Shown here one piece after another: positions 18,004 through 27,472 of a DNA stretch of 64,000 nt (the first letter of the stretch is position 1; each line of letters starts with the position of its first letter). The stretch is from contig CACWNY010000004.1 in assembly GCA_902762375.1 (NCBI GenBank), positions 62,001 to 126,000 on the forward strand, in the 5' to 3' direction. Source of the DNA: an uncultured Ruminococcus sp. (GTDB taxonomy: Bacteria; Bacillota; Clostridia; Oscillospirales; Acutalibacteraceae). The translations under genes and the position numbers were made by a program. The notes under the pieces are model-generated. The model saw nothing but the letters and a program-made list of their open reading frames with translations. It was not told where the DNA came from and made no database searches.

Positions 18004-18447
18004 TCAATTTTTCCTTACATTGATAGCAAATGTATTTTCGCTGACGACAGTAGAATCAAAATCCAAAGTATATTCCACCGAAATTTTACCGCCCGAATTA
18101 TTCATATCAATATCCATTTTTTTAGTATAGATACCCACAATCACCGAACCGAGCGGAGTAGGATAATAGCACTGATGTCTTTTATCCAGTTCAAGAATAA
18201 GCTGACCTTTAAGGTCACCGTTTCTGATAATAGAAATCTGTTTGTTTTCCACTTTAATCATAGTAGTAAGATGTACGGACGGATTATCAGGGTCATATTC
18301 TTTATAGCGGATAAGTCTGTTACCCGTTTTGGTAGACATATATCCACCGACAGTGGTAAAGCTGATAGTATCTTTTTCAGCATTTTCGGGAGTTTGTGTG
18401 CCAAGAATATCAATCAAAAAATTTTCGTTCTGATTTTTCGCTTGCAT
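18004..18447 (-). CDS. DUF1934 (YwiB-like) beta-barrel protein
   Basis: A 147-aa protein with regular beta-strand alternation and no signal peptide. Recognised as the DUF1934/YwiB family, a calycin-like barrel, by its length, by strands such as DTISFTTVGGY and LGSVIVGIYTK, and by its place directly before argS. Biochemical role is not established. Ribosome site AAGGAGA, ATG start. About 37 bases separate it from murI upstream. Confidence 0.75.
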   Translation of the reverse strand: MQAKNQNENFLIDILGTQTPENAEKDTISFTTVGGYMSTKTGNRLIRYKEYDPDNPSVHLTTMIKVENKQISIIRNGDLKGQLILELDKRHQCYYPTPLGSVIVGIYTKKMDIDMNNSGGKISVEYTLDFDSTVVSENTFAINVRKN

Positions 18448-18483
18448 GATAAAAAATCTCCTTAACTCAAGAAATTTGAATGA

Positions 18484-19302
18484 TTAATAATGTTCAATTT
18501 TAATTTGCTGGACATTGCTGACAGCCTTTCCCAGAAAAATACCAGCAATTTTACTGAAGTTATCCAGATTATCACTTACATAATATTCGCAGGTACCGTG
18601 TTCTTTCTGAGGATTAGCGAGATGATATTTTTCGATAAGGTGAAGGGCATATCTGGCTGTTTCCCGACCTGAATCTATCAGAGCAACATTTTCCCCCATC
18701 ACATCAGCGATAACATCACGCAGAATGGGATAATGTGTACAGCCTAAAATCAAAGTATCCACCTGATTTTTCATCAGTATGGCAAGATATCTTTCTACGA
18801 CTGTTCTGACCACAATATCATTTCGGTCAATAAAGCCGTTTTCAACGAGGGGAACGAACAGTGGGCAATCCTGTTGAAATACCTGTAAATCAGGATTAAT
18901 ACGCTGGATAGCTTTTTTGTAAGACGAACTGTTGATGGTAGCCGTTGTACCGATAACGCCAATTTTCCCGTTTCTGGTAGTTTTGGCAGCAGTGACAGCG
19001 GTAGGTTTGAGTACACCTGTATAAGGAATATGAAATTCCTGACCCAAATCGCCTGCCACAGAACTCACTGTACCGCAAGCAGCGATGAGTATTTTAATAT
19101 CTTTAGATTGTAAAAATCTTGCGTCCTGCATGGCATAGCGTGTGATAGTTTCCCGACTTCTGTTACCGTAAGGAACTCTTCCTGTATCACCGAAATACAC
19201 AATATTCTCATGGGGAAGAAATTGAGCCAGTTCTTTGACGGCGGTTAGACCGCCAAGACCACTGTCAAAGACACCTATTGCCGAATTTTCGGACATAGAC
19301 AA
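18484..19302 (-). CDS. murI: Glutamate racemase
   Basis: Converts L- to D-glutamate for peptidoglycan, 272 aa. It shows IGVFDSGLGGLTAVKEL, VPYGNRS, the first catalytic cysteine in AACGTVSS (C76) and the second in LGCTHYP (C188). The usual CNT after the first cysteine is CGT here. Start is either TTG at 19302, five bases after AAAGG, or ATG at 19296. First gene of a minus-strand group with the DUF1934 gene, argS and a BASS transporter. Confidence 0.93.
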   Translation of the reverse strand: MSMSENSAIGVFDSGLGGLTAVKELAQFLPHENIVYFGDTGRVPYGNRSRETITRYAMQDARFLQSKDIKILIAACGTVSSVAGDLGQEFHIPYTGVLKPTAVTAAKTTRNGKIGVIGTTATINSSSYKKAIQRINPDLQVFQQDCPLFVPLVENGFIDRNDIVVRTVVERYLAILMKNQVDTLILGCTHYPILRDVIADVMGENVALIDSGRETARYALHLIEKYHLANPQKEHGTCEYYVSDNLDNFSKIAGIFLGKAVSNVQQIKIEHY

Positions 19303-19357
19303 TCAACCTTTCATAAAAAATATAGGTTTACCAGTGCTAAGCACATTCCGAAACCTA

Positions 19358-19386
19358 ATTTTAACACATAGATTTAATTGGTGCAA
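19358..19386 (-). promoter_or_regulatory. Promoter of the murI group
   Basis: Minus strand TTGCAC (19381-19386), 17-base spacer, TAAAAT (19358-19363), about 55 bases before murI. The leader between can form a hairpin (TAGGTTT paired with AAACCTA, 19322-19356). Confidence 0.55.
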
Positions 19387-19407
19387 CAGATAATTTGAAA
19401 AAATATA

Positions 19408-19436
19408 GTGACAAATGCAAAAAATAACGGTATAAT
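19408..19436 (+). promoter_or_regulatory. Promoter of the unknown gene at 19480
   Basis: GTGACA (19408-19413), 17-base spacer, TATAAT (19431-19436), 43 bases before the start. Divergent from the murI promoter. Confidence 0.6.
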
Positions 19437-19479
19437 ATCCGTATAAAACAAACAAAAGCAGAAGACGAGGAATGATAAT

Positions 19480-20259
19480 ATGAACTACAGTTTTATGGAC
19501 ACCATCACCGAGCGAGTAGCAGAAGTACTGGAACCGAAAGGCTATCAGAAACAGAATGTAGAAACCGATAAGGATTATGCTGCACTGTTCACAGGAGAAA
19601 GCAATGCCTATATGGTGGTATACAATGCCAAAAAGCAACTGACCGCTTTAAAAGTTTGCGGTATGGATGATGGACAACCTGATAATCAATGGAAAAGTAT
19701 CAGTACATGGATTTTCAATCCCGAAACTGACGGCAACAAGGAAATCAACAGTATAGCTAACGATTTTACCGATTTTCTTGCAGGAGGAAAGCCGAAAATC
19801 ACTAACAAAGGCAAAAAGAAAAATAAGAACAGTGATGATGGTAATGCTGACCCGAAATTTTTCTGTAAAAGAATGGTGAATGTATTTCCACAGTTGAAAG
19901 AAGAAATCTGGGCAGAAGAAGACGGTTATGACCCTTTTCGGGGAGTTACTTTTACAGAAGAACACATCGTACCTAAAGTCAGTCAGCTTATGCAGACAGG
20001 CAATAAACAGGATATACAGAAACTGGCAAATATTCTCAACACGCAGTATTCAGCAGGAGATTTAAGTACACGCTCTATTATTACGATAGTTGTACTCAAC
20101 AGTATCAAGCCTGAAGATGAAGAAAAAATTGAAGAATACCTCAGTGAAGACCTCGCCAAAGCGTGGAAATTTGCCAGACCTTACCGTACAAAGAAAGTTA
20201 AACCCGAAAAAGTAAAGCCGATAAAACCGTCAATGATGGAACGCTTAGGAGAACAATAA
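19480..20259 (+). CDS. Unknown cytoplasmic protein with two domains joined by a lysine-rich linker
   Basis: A 259-aa protein with no signal peptide or membrane segment. Residues 1-105 form an alpha/beta domain (TITERVAEVLEPKGY, then strands YAALFTGESNAYMVVYN). A charged linker about residues 106-122 is rich in Lys and Asn (KGKKKNKNSDD). Residues 125-240 look alpha-helical and contain FFCKRMVNVFPQLKEEIW. The C-terminus is basic (KKVKPEKVKP). Possibly a DUF7674-type protein, but I am not sure. Own promoter and a GAGGAATG ribosome site; followed by a hairpin repeat. Confidence 0.6.
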   Translation: MNYSFMDTITERVAEVLEPKGYQKQNVETDKDYAALFTGESNAYMVVYNAKKQLTALKVCGMDDGQPDNQWKSISTWIFNPETDGNKEINSIANDFTDFLAGGKPKITNKGKKKNKNSDDGNADPKFFCKRMVNVFPQLKEEIWAEEDGYDPFRGVTFTEEHIVPKVSQLMQTGNKQDIQKLANILNTQYSAGDLSTRSIITIVVLNSIKPEDEEKIEEYLSEDLAKAWKFARPYRTKKVKPEKVKPIKPSMMERLGEQ

Positions 20260-20351
20260 TTTCCACTTAGAACACAGTGAACCGTAAAAGTTTTCCTGCT
20301 GAGCAGTCAGGCGTATTTTATGAAATGCGTAATTATAGAAAAATAACCTAT

Positions 20352-20477
20352 AGCTATGACAATTAAAAGTTTTTGTCCACTTTTTTCAAAAAGTGGGCAG
20401 GGTCAAGGGGCGGCAGCCCCTTGTGGGATTTTAAAGGGCGAAGCCCTTGTGGGATTTTAAAGGGCGAAGCCCTTTAA
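20352..20477 (+). repeat. Multi-hairpin intergenic repeat, copy 5 (one arm, with internal duplication)
   Basis: Single arm starting AGCTATGACAATTAAAAG, T/A hairpin CCAC/GTGG, GGGGC hairpin, then two tandem copies of the terminal unit TGGGATTTTAAAGGGC. It ends 49 bases before the aminotransferase start. Confidence 0.8.
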
Positions 20478-20525
20478 CGGATAAAAATTCAAAACAAAAA
20501 TAAAAAATTACAGGAGTGACAAAAA

Positions 20526-21725
20526 ATGGAATATATTTTCAGTAACAGAGTAAACAGTTTAAAACCGTCAGCAATCAGAGAAATCTTTAAATATGCAGCA
20601 GACCCCGAAGTAGTATCGCTTTCGGCAGGAAATCCCGCACCTGATGCATTTCCGTGCAAGGCAGTAGCAGAAATTTCCGCTGAAATTTTCAGCAAACGCC
20701 CTATTGATGCTTTACAGTACAGTGTAACGGAGGGTTATGTACCGCTTAGAAATCACCTTAAACAATATATGAAAGAAAAATATCATATTGGTACAGAAAC
20801 TGATGATTTAATTATCACATCAGGAGCCCAGCAGATAATGGATTTAGCCACGAAATCCTTGTGTAATGAGGGAGATGTAGTCATCACCGAAGCACCAAGT
20901 TTCATTGGTTCGCTGAACACATTCCGTTCATACAATGCGAAACTTGTAGGTATTCCTATGGAATCTGACGGTATCAACACAGACATTCTGGAAGAAAAAT
21001 TGCAGAGTGAAAAAAATGTCAAATTTATATATCTTATCCCGAATTTCCAGAACCCGTCAGGTGTGACCATGAGTTTTGAAAAAAGAAAAAAGGTCTATGG
21101 ACTTGCTAAGAAGTACGGTGTACTTATTCTTGAAGATAATCCTTACGGAGATTTGCGTTATTACGGAGAAGATATTCCCTCTATCAAATCCCTTGACACA
21201 GACGGAATAGTGATTTATTCAGGGTCATTTTCAAAGGTACTTTCTCCTGGTATAAGAGTGGGATATTGTGTTGCTCCCTCTCCAATCATACAAAAGATGG
21301 TGGTATGTAAACAGGGAGAAGATGTCCATACAAATATCTGGTCACAGATGGTAGCCTATGAATTTATGACAAAATACGACTTTGAAGGTCATCTGGAAAT
21401 GTTGAGAAATCTTTATCGCAGAAAAGCACAGTTTATGATGGATTTACTTGACAAACACCTTGCTCCTTATGTCACTTATGATAAAATTGACGGAGGATTA
21501 TTCATCATGTGTAAGTTGCCTGATGATATAGATATGCTGTCATTTTGCAAAGAGGCGGTATTAAGAAAAGTCTGTGTTGTACCCGGAAACGCATTTTTAA
21601 CAGACGAAAATGAAGAATGTCATACATTCCGTGTCAATTTCTCTACCCCGACAGATGAACAACTAGAAAAAGGTGTCACCATACTTGGAAAACTAGTCAA
21701 AGAACTTTGTGAAAAGGAAGCGTAA
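20526..21725 (+). CDS. PLP-dependent aminotransferase, class I/II (LysN/ARO8-like)
   Basis: A 399-aa cytoplasmic enzyme. Transfers amino groups from aromatic, branched or 2-aminoadipate-type substrates to 2-oxo acids; substrate not predictable. It shows SLSAGNPAPDAFP near the start, IITSGAQQIMDL, the NPSGVTMS substrate loop, LEDNPYGDLRYYG, and the PLP lysine in SGSFSKVLSPGIRVGY (K237). Ribosome site CAGGAGTG. First gene of a three-gene group with trpS (6-base gap) and a membrane protein. Confidence 0.9.
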   Translation: MEYIFSNRVNSLKPSAIREIFKYAADPEVVSLSAGNPAPDAFPCKAVAEISAEIFSKRPIDALQYSVTEGYVPLRNHLKQYMKEKYHIGTETDDLIITSGAQQIMDLATKSLCNEGDVVITEAPSFIGSLNTFRSYNAKLVGIPMESDGINTDILEEKLQSEKNVKFIYLIPNFQNPSGVTMSFEKRKKVYGLAKKYGVLILEDNPYGDLRYYGEDIPSIKSLDTDGIVIYSGSFSKVLSPGIRVGYCVAPSPIIQKMVVCKQGEDVHTNIWSQMVAYEFMTKYDFEGHLEMLRNLYRRKAQFMMDLLDKHLAPYVTYDKIDGGLFIMCKLPDDIDMLSFCKEAVLRKVCVVPGNAFLTDENEECHTFRVNFSTPTDEQLEKGVTILGKLVKELCEKEA

Positions 21726-21731
21726 TCATTC

Positions 21732-22745
21732 ATGCAACAGACAGAAACGAAAGAAAGAAAAAAAGTCATTTTCAGTGCGATACAACCCACAGGGACATTC
21801 ACACTTGGTAACTATTTAGGGGCAATCAGAAACTGGATTCCCTTACAGGACGAATTTAACTGTATTTATGCTCTTGCCGATTTACACGCTATCACCGTAA
21901 GACAAGACCCGAAAAAGTTTCGTGAAAACATCTATGAAGCCTATGCTTTACTTTTAGCGTGCGGAATTGATTTGGAAAAGAGTTTGTTTTTCATACAAAG
22001 TCATGTCAATACACATTCGCAGATAGCATGGTTACTGAACTGTTACACGCAATTTGGCGAACTTTCCCGAATGACGCAGTTCAAAGACAAGTCCGCAAGA
22101 CACACAGATAATATCAATGCAGGTTTATTTACCTATCCGTCACTCATGGCGGGAGATATTTTACTTTATCAGACCGATATGGTGCCTGTAGGTGCAGACC
22201 AGATGCAACATCTTGAACTTGCCCGAAACATTGCCGAACGCTTTAACGGAATTTACGGCAATGTATTCAAAGTTCCCGAAGGATTTACCCCGAAGGTAGG
22301 AGCGAGAGTGAAATCCTTGCAAGACCCTTCTAAAAAAATGAGTAAGTCAGACGAAAATGCCAATTCCTATATTGCTATACTGGATAAACCCGAAGTCATT
22401 ATGAAAAAATTCAAGAGAGCGGTTACAGACAGTGAAGCCTGTGTAAGATATGCAGAGGGGAAAGACGGTATCAATAATCTTATGGGAATTTATTCGGCGG
22501 TCACAGGTAAGAGCAATGCAGAAATTGAACAGGAATTTGACGGTAAGGGTTATGGAGATTTCAAAACGGCAGTCGGTGAGGCAGTCGTTGAAGAATTGCG
22601 ACCCATTCAGGAAAAATTCGGAAAGTACATACAGGATAAAGCCTATCTGAAAGAATGTTATGAAAAGTCCGCTGATATTGCCTGTAAAATTTCTCAAAGA
22701 ACGCTGGATAAAGCAATGAAGAAAATAGGATTTGTTCTAAAATGA
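21732..22745 (+). CDS. trpS: Tryptophanyl-tRNA synthetase
   Basis: Class I synthetase charging tRNA-Trp, 337 aa, normal length. The HIGH-like signature is GTFTLGNYLGA (residues 21-31) and the KMSKS loop is K202-M-S-K-S206. GADQMQHLELARNIAERFN is typical of bacterial TrpS. Its stop overlaps the next start by four bases, so the membrane protein is translationally coupled to it. No T-box leader is visible upstream because the gene follows the aminotransferase directly. Confidence 0.95.
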   Translation: MQQTETKERKKVIFSAIQPTGTFTLGNYLGAIRNWIPLQDEFNCIYALADLHAITVRQDPKKFRENIYEAYALLLACGIDLEKSLFFIQSHVNTHSQIAWLLNCYTQFGELSRMTQFKDKSARHTDNINAGLFTYPSLMAGDILLYQTDMVPVGADQMQHLELARNIAERFNGIYGNVFKVPEGFTPKVGARVKSLQDPSKKMSKSDENANSYIAILDKPEVIMKKFKRAVTDSEACVRYAEGKDGINNLMGIYSAVTGKSNAEIEQEFDGKGYGDFKTAVGEAVVEELRPIQEKFGKYIQDKAYLKECYEKSADIACKISQRTLDKAMKKIGFVLK

Positions 22746-23683
22746 AGAAATTCTCTCAAACAATTATCGTGAACATTATCTCTGTTGCGGTAATAGGAAT
22801 AATGGTGCTTGTTTCTGAACTGATACACTCCAAAGAAGTTATATTCCCCGAAATATCCGCTATCAGTCTGGGGGCATTGATTTCTCCGAAATTTGCATGG
22901 AACACTTCCAAAGCAAAAATGATAATCTGTATTACTGTATGTGCTGTATGCGGTTATAGTATTTCGGTATTTTTGCCACTAAATATTTATTTTAAATTAC
23001 TGATTGCCTTTATCATCGGAAATATTGTGCTGATATTTTCCAGAACAAGTTTTGCTCCAATGCTTTCGGCTATCATATTGCCAGTAATTCTCAAAACAGA
23101 CAGTATTATTTATCCTATATCTGCTTTCAGTCTTACTGTAGTCATCGTTGCATTGCTGTATCTTTTTGAAACAACGGGTATAAAAGGAACATATTTCTAT
23201 GAACCTAATACCATCAATCTCAAAAAAGACAGTATTGCTTTTTTTAAAAGATTTGTGATTTACGCCATACTGTCTTATATATCCGTCATCAGCAACTGTA
23301 TGATAGCATTAGCACCGCCGTTGGTTGTTGCTTTTACAGAACTTTGCAATCCGAACAGTAAAGCAAGAAAATACCCTGTCAATATTTGTTTTATCATGAT
23401 GATTTCCGCATTTACAGGAGAGATGACCCGACAAATTTTCTGTACTTTATACGGTTTGCCGTTATTTATGGGAGTAATTGTGGCAGTTAGTATCATGATT
23501 ATCATATTGGACACACTCAAGATTTATATTCCGCCCATGCTTGCGATTACCACATTGGCATATCTTGTTAAAGCCAATACGGTTCCCTATACTGTACAGA
23601 TAACTGTAGGTTTTTCGTTGTTAATGTTGTGTGCGATAGTGCTGTTTAAAGATAAAAAGCCCGTTCTGAGCGATAATAAATGA
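22742..23683 (+). CDS. Integral membrane protein with two similar halves (HPP-like)
   Basis: A 313-aa protein with about ten hydrophobic segments. Two halves look alike: FPEISAISLGALISPKFAWN then an SAIILPVILK-type helix in the first, and APPLVVAFTELCNPNSKARK then a MLAITTLAYLVK-type helix in the second. This is the layout of HPP-family proteins (some transport nitrite), but the HPP signature itself is weak. Function unknown. Coupled to trpS by ATGA and followed by a hairpin repeat. Confidence 0.65.
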   Translation: MKKFSQTIIVNIISVAVIGIMVLVSELIHSKEVIFPEISAISLGALISPKFAWNTSKAKMIICITVCAVCGYSISVFLPLNIYFKLLIAFIIGNIVLIFSRTSFAPMLSAIILPVILKTDSIIYPISAFSLTVVIVALLYLFETTGIKGTYFYEPNTINLKKDSIAFFKRFVIYAILSYISVISNCMIALAPPLVVAFTELCNPNSKARKYPVNICFIMMISAFTGEMTRQIFCTLYGLPLFMGVIVAVSIMIIILDTLKIYIPPMLAITTLAYLVKANTVPYTVQITVGFSLLMLCAIVLFKDKKPVLSDNK

Positions 23684-23713
23684 CTTTGTTTTTTATTTTT
23701 ATCATTTTTATGT

Positions 23714-23933
23714 TTAAGGGCTTTGCCCTTAAAAATCCCACAAGGGGCGTTGCCCCTTGACCCCACGAACTTTTTGAAAAAAGTTCGACAAAAACTTTTA
23801 ATTGTCATAGTAGCGGAACAATCCGACACCGTAAGCCATAAAAGTTTTTTGTCCACTTTTTTTCAAAAAAGTGGGCGGGATTGTCAAGGGTGCAACCCTT
23901 GACACAGGATTTTAAAGGGCGGAAGCCCTTTAA
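23714..23933. repeat. Multi-hairpin intergenic repeat, copy 6 (two-arm)
   Basis: Complete mirror element filling the gap between the membrane protein and nitroreductase genes. T/A hairpins are CGAAC/GTTCG left and CCAC/GTGG right. The right arm has an extra CAAGGGTGCAACCCTTG hairpin. A CAAAATTTGC hairpin follows at about 23948-23973. Confidence 0.85.
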
Positions 23934-24001
23934 CCCAAAAATTCCAAACAAAATTTGCGACAGCAAATTTTGACATTATCTTTTAAAGGAGTGAATACAC
24001 A

Positions 24002-24526
24002 ATGGATTTTTTAACATTGGCTCAAGAGAGATACTCATGCAGAGGATTTGAAGAAAAGTCTGTTGAGGAAGAAAAAATTCAGAAATTACTGGAAGTTGCC
24101 AGAATAGCACCTACAGCAGTGAATTATCAACCGCAAAGAATACTGGTCATTACCGATAAAGAAACGATAAACGCCTTAGAAACAAGCAACTGTACACGAT
24201 ACACTTTCAAAGCACCGTTGTTAATGGTCATATGTTATGACAAAACCGTATCATGGAAAAGACGGTATGACGGTATGGAAATGGGAATGGTAGACGCAAG
24301 TATTATCACCACTCATATCATGCTGGAAGCAACAGAATTAGGCTTGGGCAGTACATGGGTAGGGTCTTTTGACCCAAAAATTGCCAGAGAAGTTTTATCT
24401 ATCCCCGAAAATTATGAACCTGTTGCCTTGTTGCCGATTGGCTATCCGTCAATGCAACCGAGCAACCGCCATCTTCAACGAAACAATATCAACGATTTTG
24501 TTTTCAGAGAGAAATTCAATTCATAA
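24002..24526 (+). CDS. Nitroreductase family protein (FMN-dependent)
   Basis: 174 aa, the size of small nitroreductase-family flavoproteins that reduce nitro compounds, quinones or flavins with NAD(P)H. It has RYSCRGFEEKSV at the start, the ARIAPTAVNYQPQRILVI FMN-binding stretch, and LGLGSTWVGSFDP followed by VALLPIGYPS, all typical. Ribosome site AAAGGAGTG. Monocistronic in appearance; physiological substrate unknown. Confidence 0.9.
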   Translation: MDFLTLAQERYSCRGFEEKSVEEEKIQKLLEVARIAPTAVNYQPQRILVITDKETINALETSNCTRYTFKAPLLMVICYDKTVSWKRRYDGMEMGMVDASIITTHIMLEATELGLGSTWVGSFDPKIAREVLSIPENYEPVALLPIGYPSMQPSNRHLQRNNINDFVFREKFNS

Positions 24527-24536
24527 CCAGAACAAA

Positions 24537-24581
24537 AGCGGATTACCTTTCATTTTTTTGACAGATGAGAGGTAATCCGCT
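24537..24581. terminator. Hairpin after the nitroreductase gene, probable terminator
   Basis: A stem of about 12 bp (AGCGGATTACCT at 24537 with its complement ending 24581) encloses a T-rich loop. There is no clear T-run on the plus strand, so termination is only likely. Confidence 0.5.
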
Positions 24582-24624
24582 GTGTTGATAAAGAAAGCAA
24601 ATCAAGAAAGGGCGGTTGGATTTT

Positions 24625-25347
24625 ATGAAACGAAAATTAAAAATTTCTATATGTATAATTTTGTCCGTTGTGGTGATATGTGCAGGAGGATTTTTGATTT
24701 ATGTCAACATTTGCTATCAGGCTGATGAAACCGCAAAATCTGTTATTTCTGACGATAAAGTTAATATCTCTCAGAACGATGACATGATGGTATTCATGCC
24801 AAAAAATCCCGAATACGGTTTGATTTTCTATCAGGGAGGAAAAGTAGAATATGATGCTTATTCCCCTTTAATGTATAAACTTGCCAAACAGAATATTCTT
24901 TGTGTTGTTGTAAAAATGCCGTTTAATCTGGCAATGTTCAATATCGGTGGTGCAGATGATATACAATCTCTTTATCCAAATATAAAACACTGGTATATGT
25001 GTGGTCATTCTTTGGGAGGGGCTATGGCAGCTTATTATATTGAACAGCATAGCAGTGATTTTGATGGAATAATTTTTCTAGCCGCCTATTCAACCGCTGA
25101 CCTTAGTAACACTAATCTTAATGTACTGTCCGTTTACGGCAGTAACGACAAAGTGTTAAATCTTGAAAGCTATCAGGAAAATTTTTCACATTTACCGAAT
25201 ACTACTAAAGAATTAGTGATTGATGGTGGTTGTCACGCTTATTTTGGCAATTACGGAGTACAAAGCGGTGACGGTATGGCAACAATTTCTCCTGACGAAC
25301 AGCAGAAACAAACTGTTGATTTTATCATCAATAATCTAAAAAGATGA
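24625..25347 (+). CDS. Membrane-anchored alpha/beta hydrolase
   Basis: About 240 aa. One N-terminal membrane segment (residues 5-27) and an extracytoplasmic alpha/beta hydrolase domain of the fold-5 type. The nucleophile elbow is CGHSLGGAMAAYY, the acid is in YGSNDKV and the histidine is in DGGCHAYFGNYG. Substrate unknown; relatives include small esterases. I chose the ATG at 24625; an in-frame TTG nine bases earlier is possible. AAAGGGCGG lies upstream. Confidence 0.82.
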   Translation: MKRKLKISICIILSVVVICAGGFLIYVNICYQADETAKSVISDDKVNISQNDDMMVFMPKNPEYGLIFYQGGKVEYDAYSPLMYKLAKQNILCVVVKMPFNLAMFNIGGADDIQSLYPNIKHWYMCGHSLGGAMAAYYIEQHSSDFDGIIFLAAYSTADLSNTNLNVLSVYGSNDKVLNLESYQENFSHLPNTTKELVIDGGCHAYFGNYGVQSGDGMATISPDEQQKQTVDFIINNLKR

Positions 25348-25378
25348 TATTGTTATGGAAAGGAAGTGATTTAGAGTT

Positions 25379-27472
25379 ATGCAAAATTTGATAAATGCCT
25401 TACTGTCGGCGGACGATGATTACCTTACGGCTTTGAGTAACAAAGGCACTTTAAAGCGTGCTTACAAAGATTTACAAAGTACAGAAATTTCTGCGGAATA
25501 TCTTGACGACTGTGTTTGTGTGAGTGTGTCAGGCGAAAAATGTACGATTGTTCCCACGCTTGCCGAAAGCAAATGTACTTGTCCGTCGAGAAGTATATGT
25601 CGTCATATTATCACAGCTATTTTGTGGTTGAAAAATAATTTTTTAGAAAAAGACGAAAGCGAAAATATACCCGTTGCGGAAAATACCGTAACTGTCGAAA
25701 CCGTTTCCGAAGAAACTACTGAAATTTCTTTACCGCAAAATCTGACAGATGAACTTTCCGCTTTCCCTATTAAAGAAATTCAGAAAGCAATGAAAAAGCG
25801 GTATTACAATGCGTTTCTGGAAAAAGCCGAAAAAGGAATTTTTCCCCATATGGAAGAATTGCGAATGGTGACGGTAGATATTCCTGAAGAAAATGTGATA
25901 GTCAAACTCATTAATCCGTTGGAATATTCCGCTTGTACCTGTCACAGTAAAGAAATTTGTCGACATAAAGCTACAGCTATTTTGACATGGCAATTAAAAC
26001 ATCATATTGTCAATCTGAAAGATATTAAAATCAATGATGAAAAAACGCTCAATATAGATATTGCTGATATTCACGATACAGCACAGTATACCTATCAGTT
26101 TTTAGCGGATATTTTAAGTAACGGTCTGGTAAGAATTTCTGATGACATTGTAGAAAACACCGAAAGTATAGCAGTAATGTGTCATAATTCAAGATTGGCG
26201 AACTGCGAAAGAATGACAAGAGAAATTAAGAACCGTCTGCAAGCCTATGTACTGCGTAAACCTGAATTTAAGGCAGAAAATTTATTTTCGCTGATAATAG
26301 AAACGCTGTTGTTGTTACGCAAGATATTGCATACCAAAAATGCCGAAACATTGAATACCTGTCTTGGAGAATTTAAAAGCACCTATGAACTTTTTGACAG
26401 TATTGAAATTATTCCGATTGCGTGGCGGAAATTTTCGTCTGTTGCGGGATATAAGGGAGAAATTTATTATTTTCTCAACAAAGATACCCATTCAGAAAAC
26501 AAATATCTGACTTATTCAGATATACGCCCTGATTTTTATGAGAATACCCGAAAAAAAGGTGTATCGCAAGCCCCTTGGGGACTGTTTGGAACGGTTCGGG
26601 AACTTGCAAAATCGGAAATGCGGTTAAGATTGCCGAAACTGTCAGACGGAAAAATTTCAGCGTCCAATGAAACTTCAGCCACGATTACAAACAAAGTCAA
26701 TCTCAATCAGAAAGCCGTTTATGAAAATATCTATACCGACTTTTCTAAAATGGTATACGATATTTTTTCCAAAGAAAAAGCACCCGAAAAAGAAACCGAC
26801 TGTCTGGTAATGTTTGCGATAAAAAAATGTATCCGTTCAGAATTTGATGATATTGAACAGACGCAGAACATTGTAGTTGAAGATAACTTTAATCACACGC
26901 TTACCATAAAGGGACGCTATTCAGCGGAGAACAAAGAATTTATCAGTCAGTTGATTTTCATAGGGGAAACTATGCTGAAAAACACCAACAAATTGCTGTT
27001 CAATAAACAGTTTGTGATTTTCGGCAGTATCTATATGGAAAACGGAAAAGTTTTCATTTATCCTATGGCAGTATTTGACAATATTAAAATTCAGATGTAT
27101 AATAATGATAGTGAAATTTCACTATCATCAATTCCCATAATGAAACACAGTGATTATTTTTTTGAACTGTTTAAAGAGATAAAAGAAATGCTTTGCGATA
27201 TTATCCAGTGCGGAATTAACTCATTTGATTTGTACGGTCAGATTGACAATTACGCTTTGGAAAGTGAGCAATCGGGATTGCTTATGCTGGCGGAAAAATT
27301 AAAACAGTTAAGCGAAAGTCTGCAAGCGAAAAATCACACCTTGAACACTGACAATACAAAAATTATTCCGTTGATTTGTGATATTTACCGTTATGTCTGT
27401 ACAGGTCAGCAAAAAACAGAACTTGGTATAGCTTTAGAAAATTTGACGATAAAGGAGATTGATACACCATGA
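25379..27472 (+). CDS. SWIM zinc-finger protein
   Basis: 697 aa, cytoplasmic, no signal peptide. Two SWIM motifs of the form CxCx5CxH are visible: C66-T-C68-x5-C74-R-H76 and C186-T-C188-x5-C194-R-H196. SWIM domains bind zinc and usually nucleic acid or protein. The rest is largely helical without recognised catalytic motifs. Its stop overlaps the start of the DUF4132 gene (ATGA), so the two are coupled. SWIM proteins of this kind are genomic partners of DUF4132, MoxR AAA+, DUF5682 and VWA proteins (E. coli YehQ is one), and those partners appear at 37-42 kb. Biological role is not known. Confidence 0.82.
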   Translation: MQNLINALLSADDDYLTALSNKGTLKRAYKDLQSTEISAEYLDDCVCVSVSGEKCTIVPTLAESKCTCPSRSICRHIITAILWLKNNFLEKDESENIPVAENTVTVETVSEETTEISLPQNLTDELSAFPIKEIQKAMKKRYYNAFLEKAEKGIFPHMEELRMVTVDIPEENVIVKLINPLEYSACTCHSKEICRHKATAILTWQLKHHIVNLKDIKINDEKTLNIDIADIHDTAQYTYQFLADILSNGLVRISDDIVENTESIAVMCHNSRLANCERMTREIKNRLQAYVLRKPEFKAENLFSLIIETLLLLRKILHTKNAETLNTCLGEFKSTYELFDSIEIIPIAWRKFSSVAGYKGEIYYFLNKDTHSENKYLTYSDIRPDFYENTRKKGVSQAPWGLFGTVRELAKSEMRLRLPKLSDGKISASNETSATITNKVNLNQKAVYENIYTDFSKMVYDIFSKEKAPEKETDCLVMFAIKKCIRSEFDDIEQTQNIVVEDNFNHTLTIKGRYSAENKEFISQLIFIGETMLKNTNKLLFNKQFVIFGSIYMENGKVFIYPMAVFDNIKIQMYNNDSEISLSSIPIMKHSDYFFELFKEIKEMLCDIIQCGINSFDLYGQIDNYALESEQSGLLMLAEKLKQLSESLQAKNHTLNTDNTKIIPLICDIYRYVCTGQQKTELGIALENLTIKEIDTP

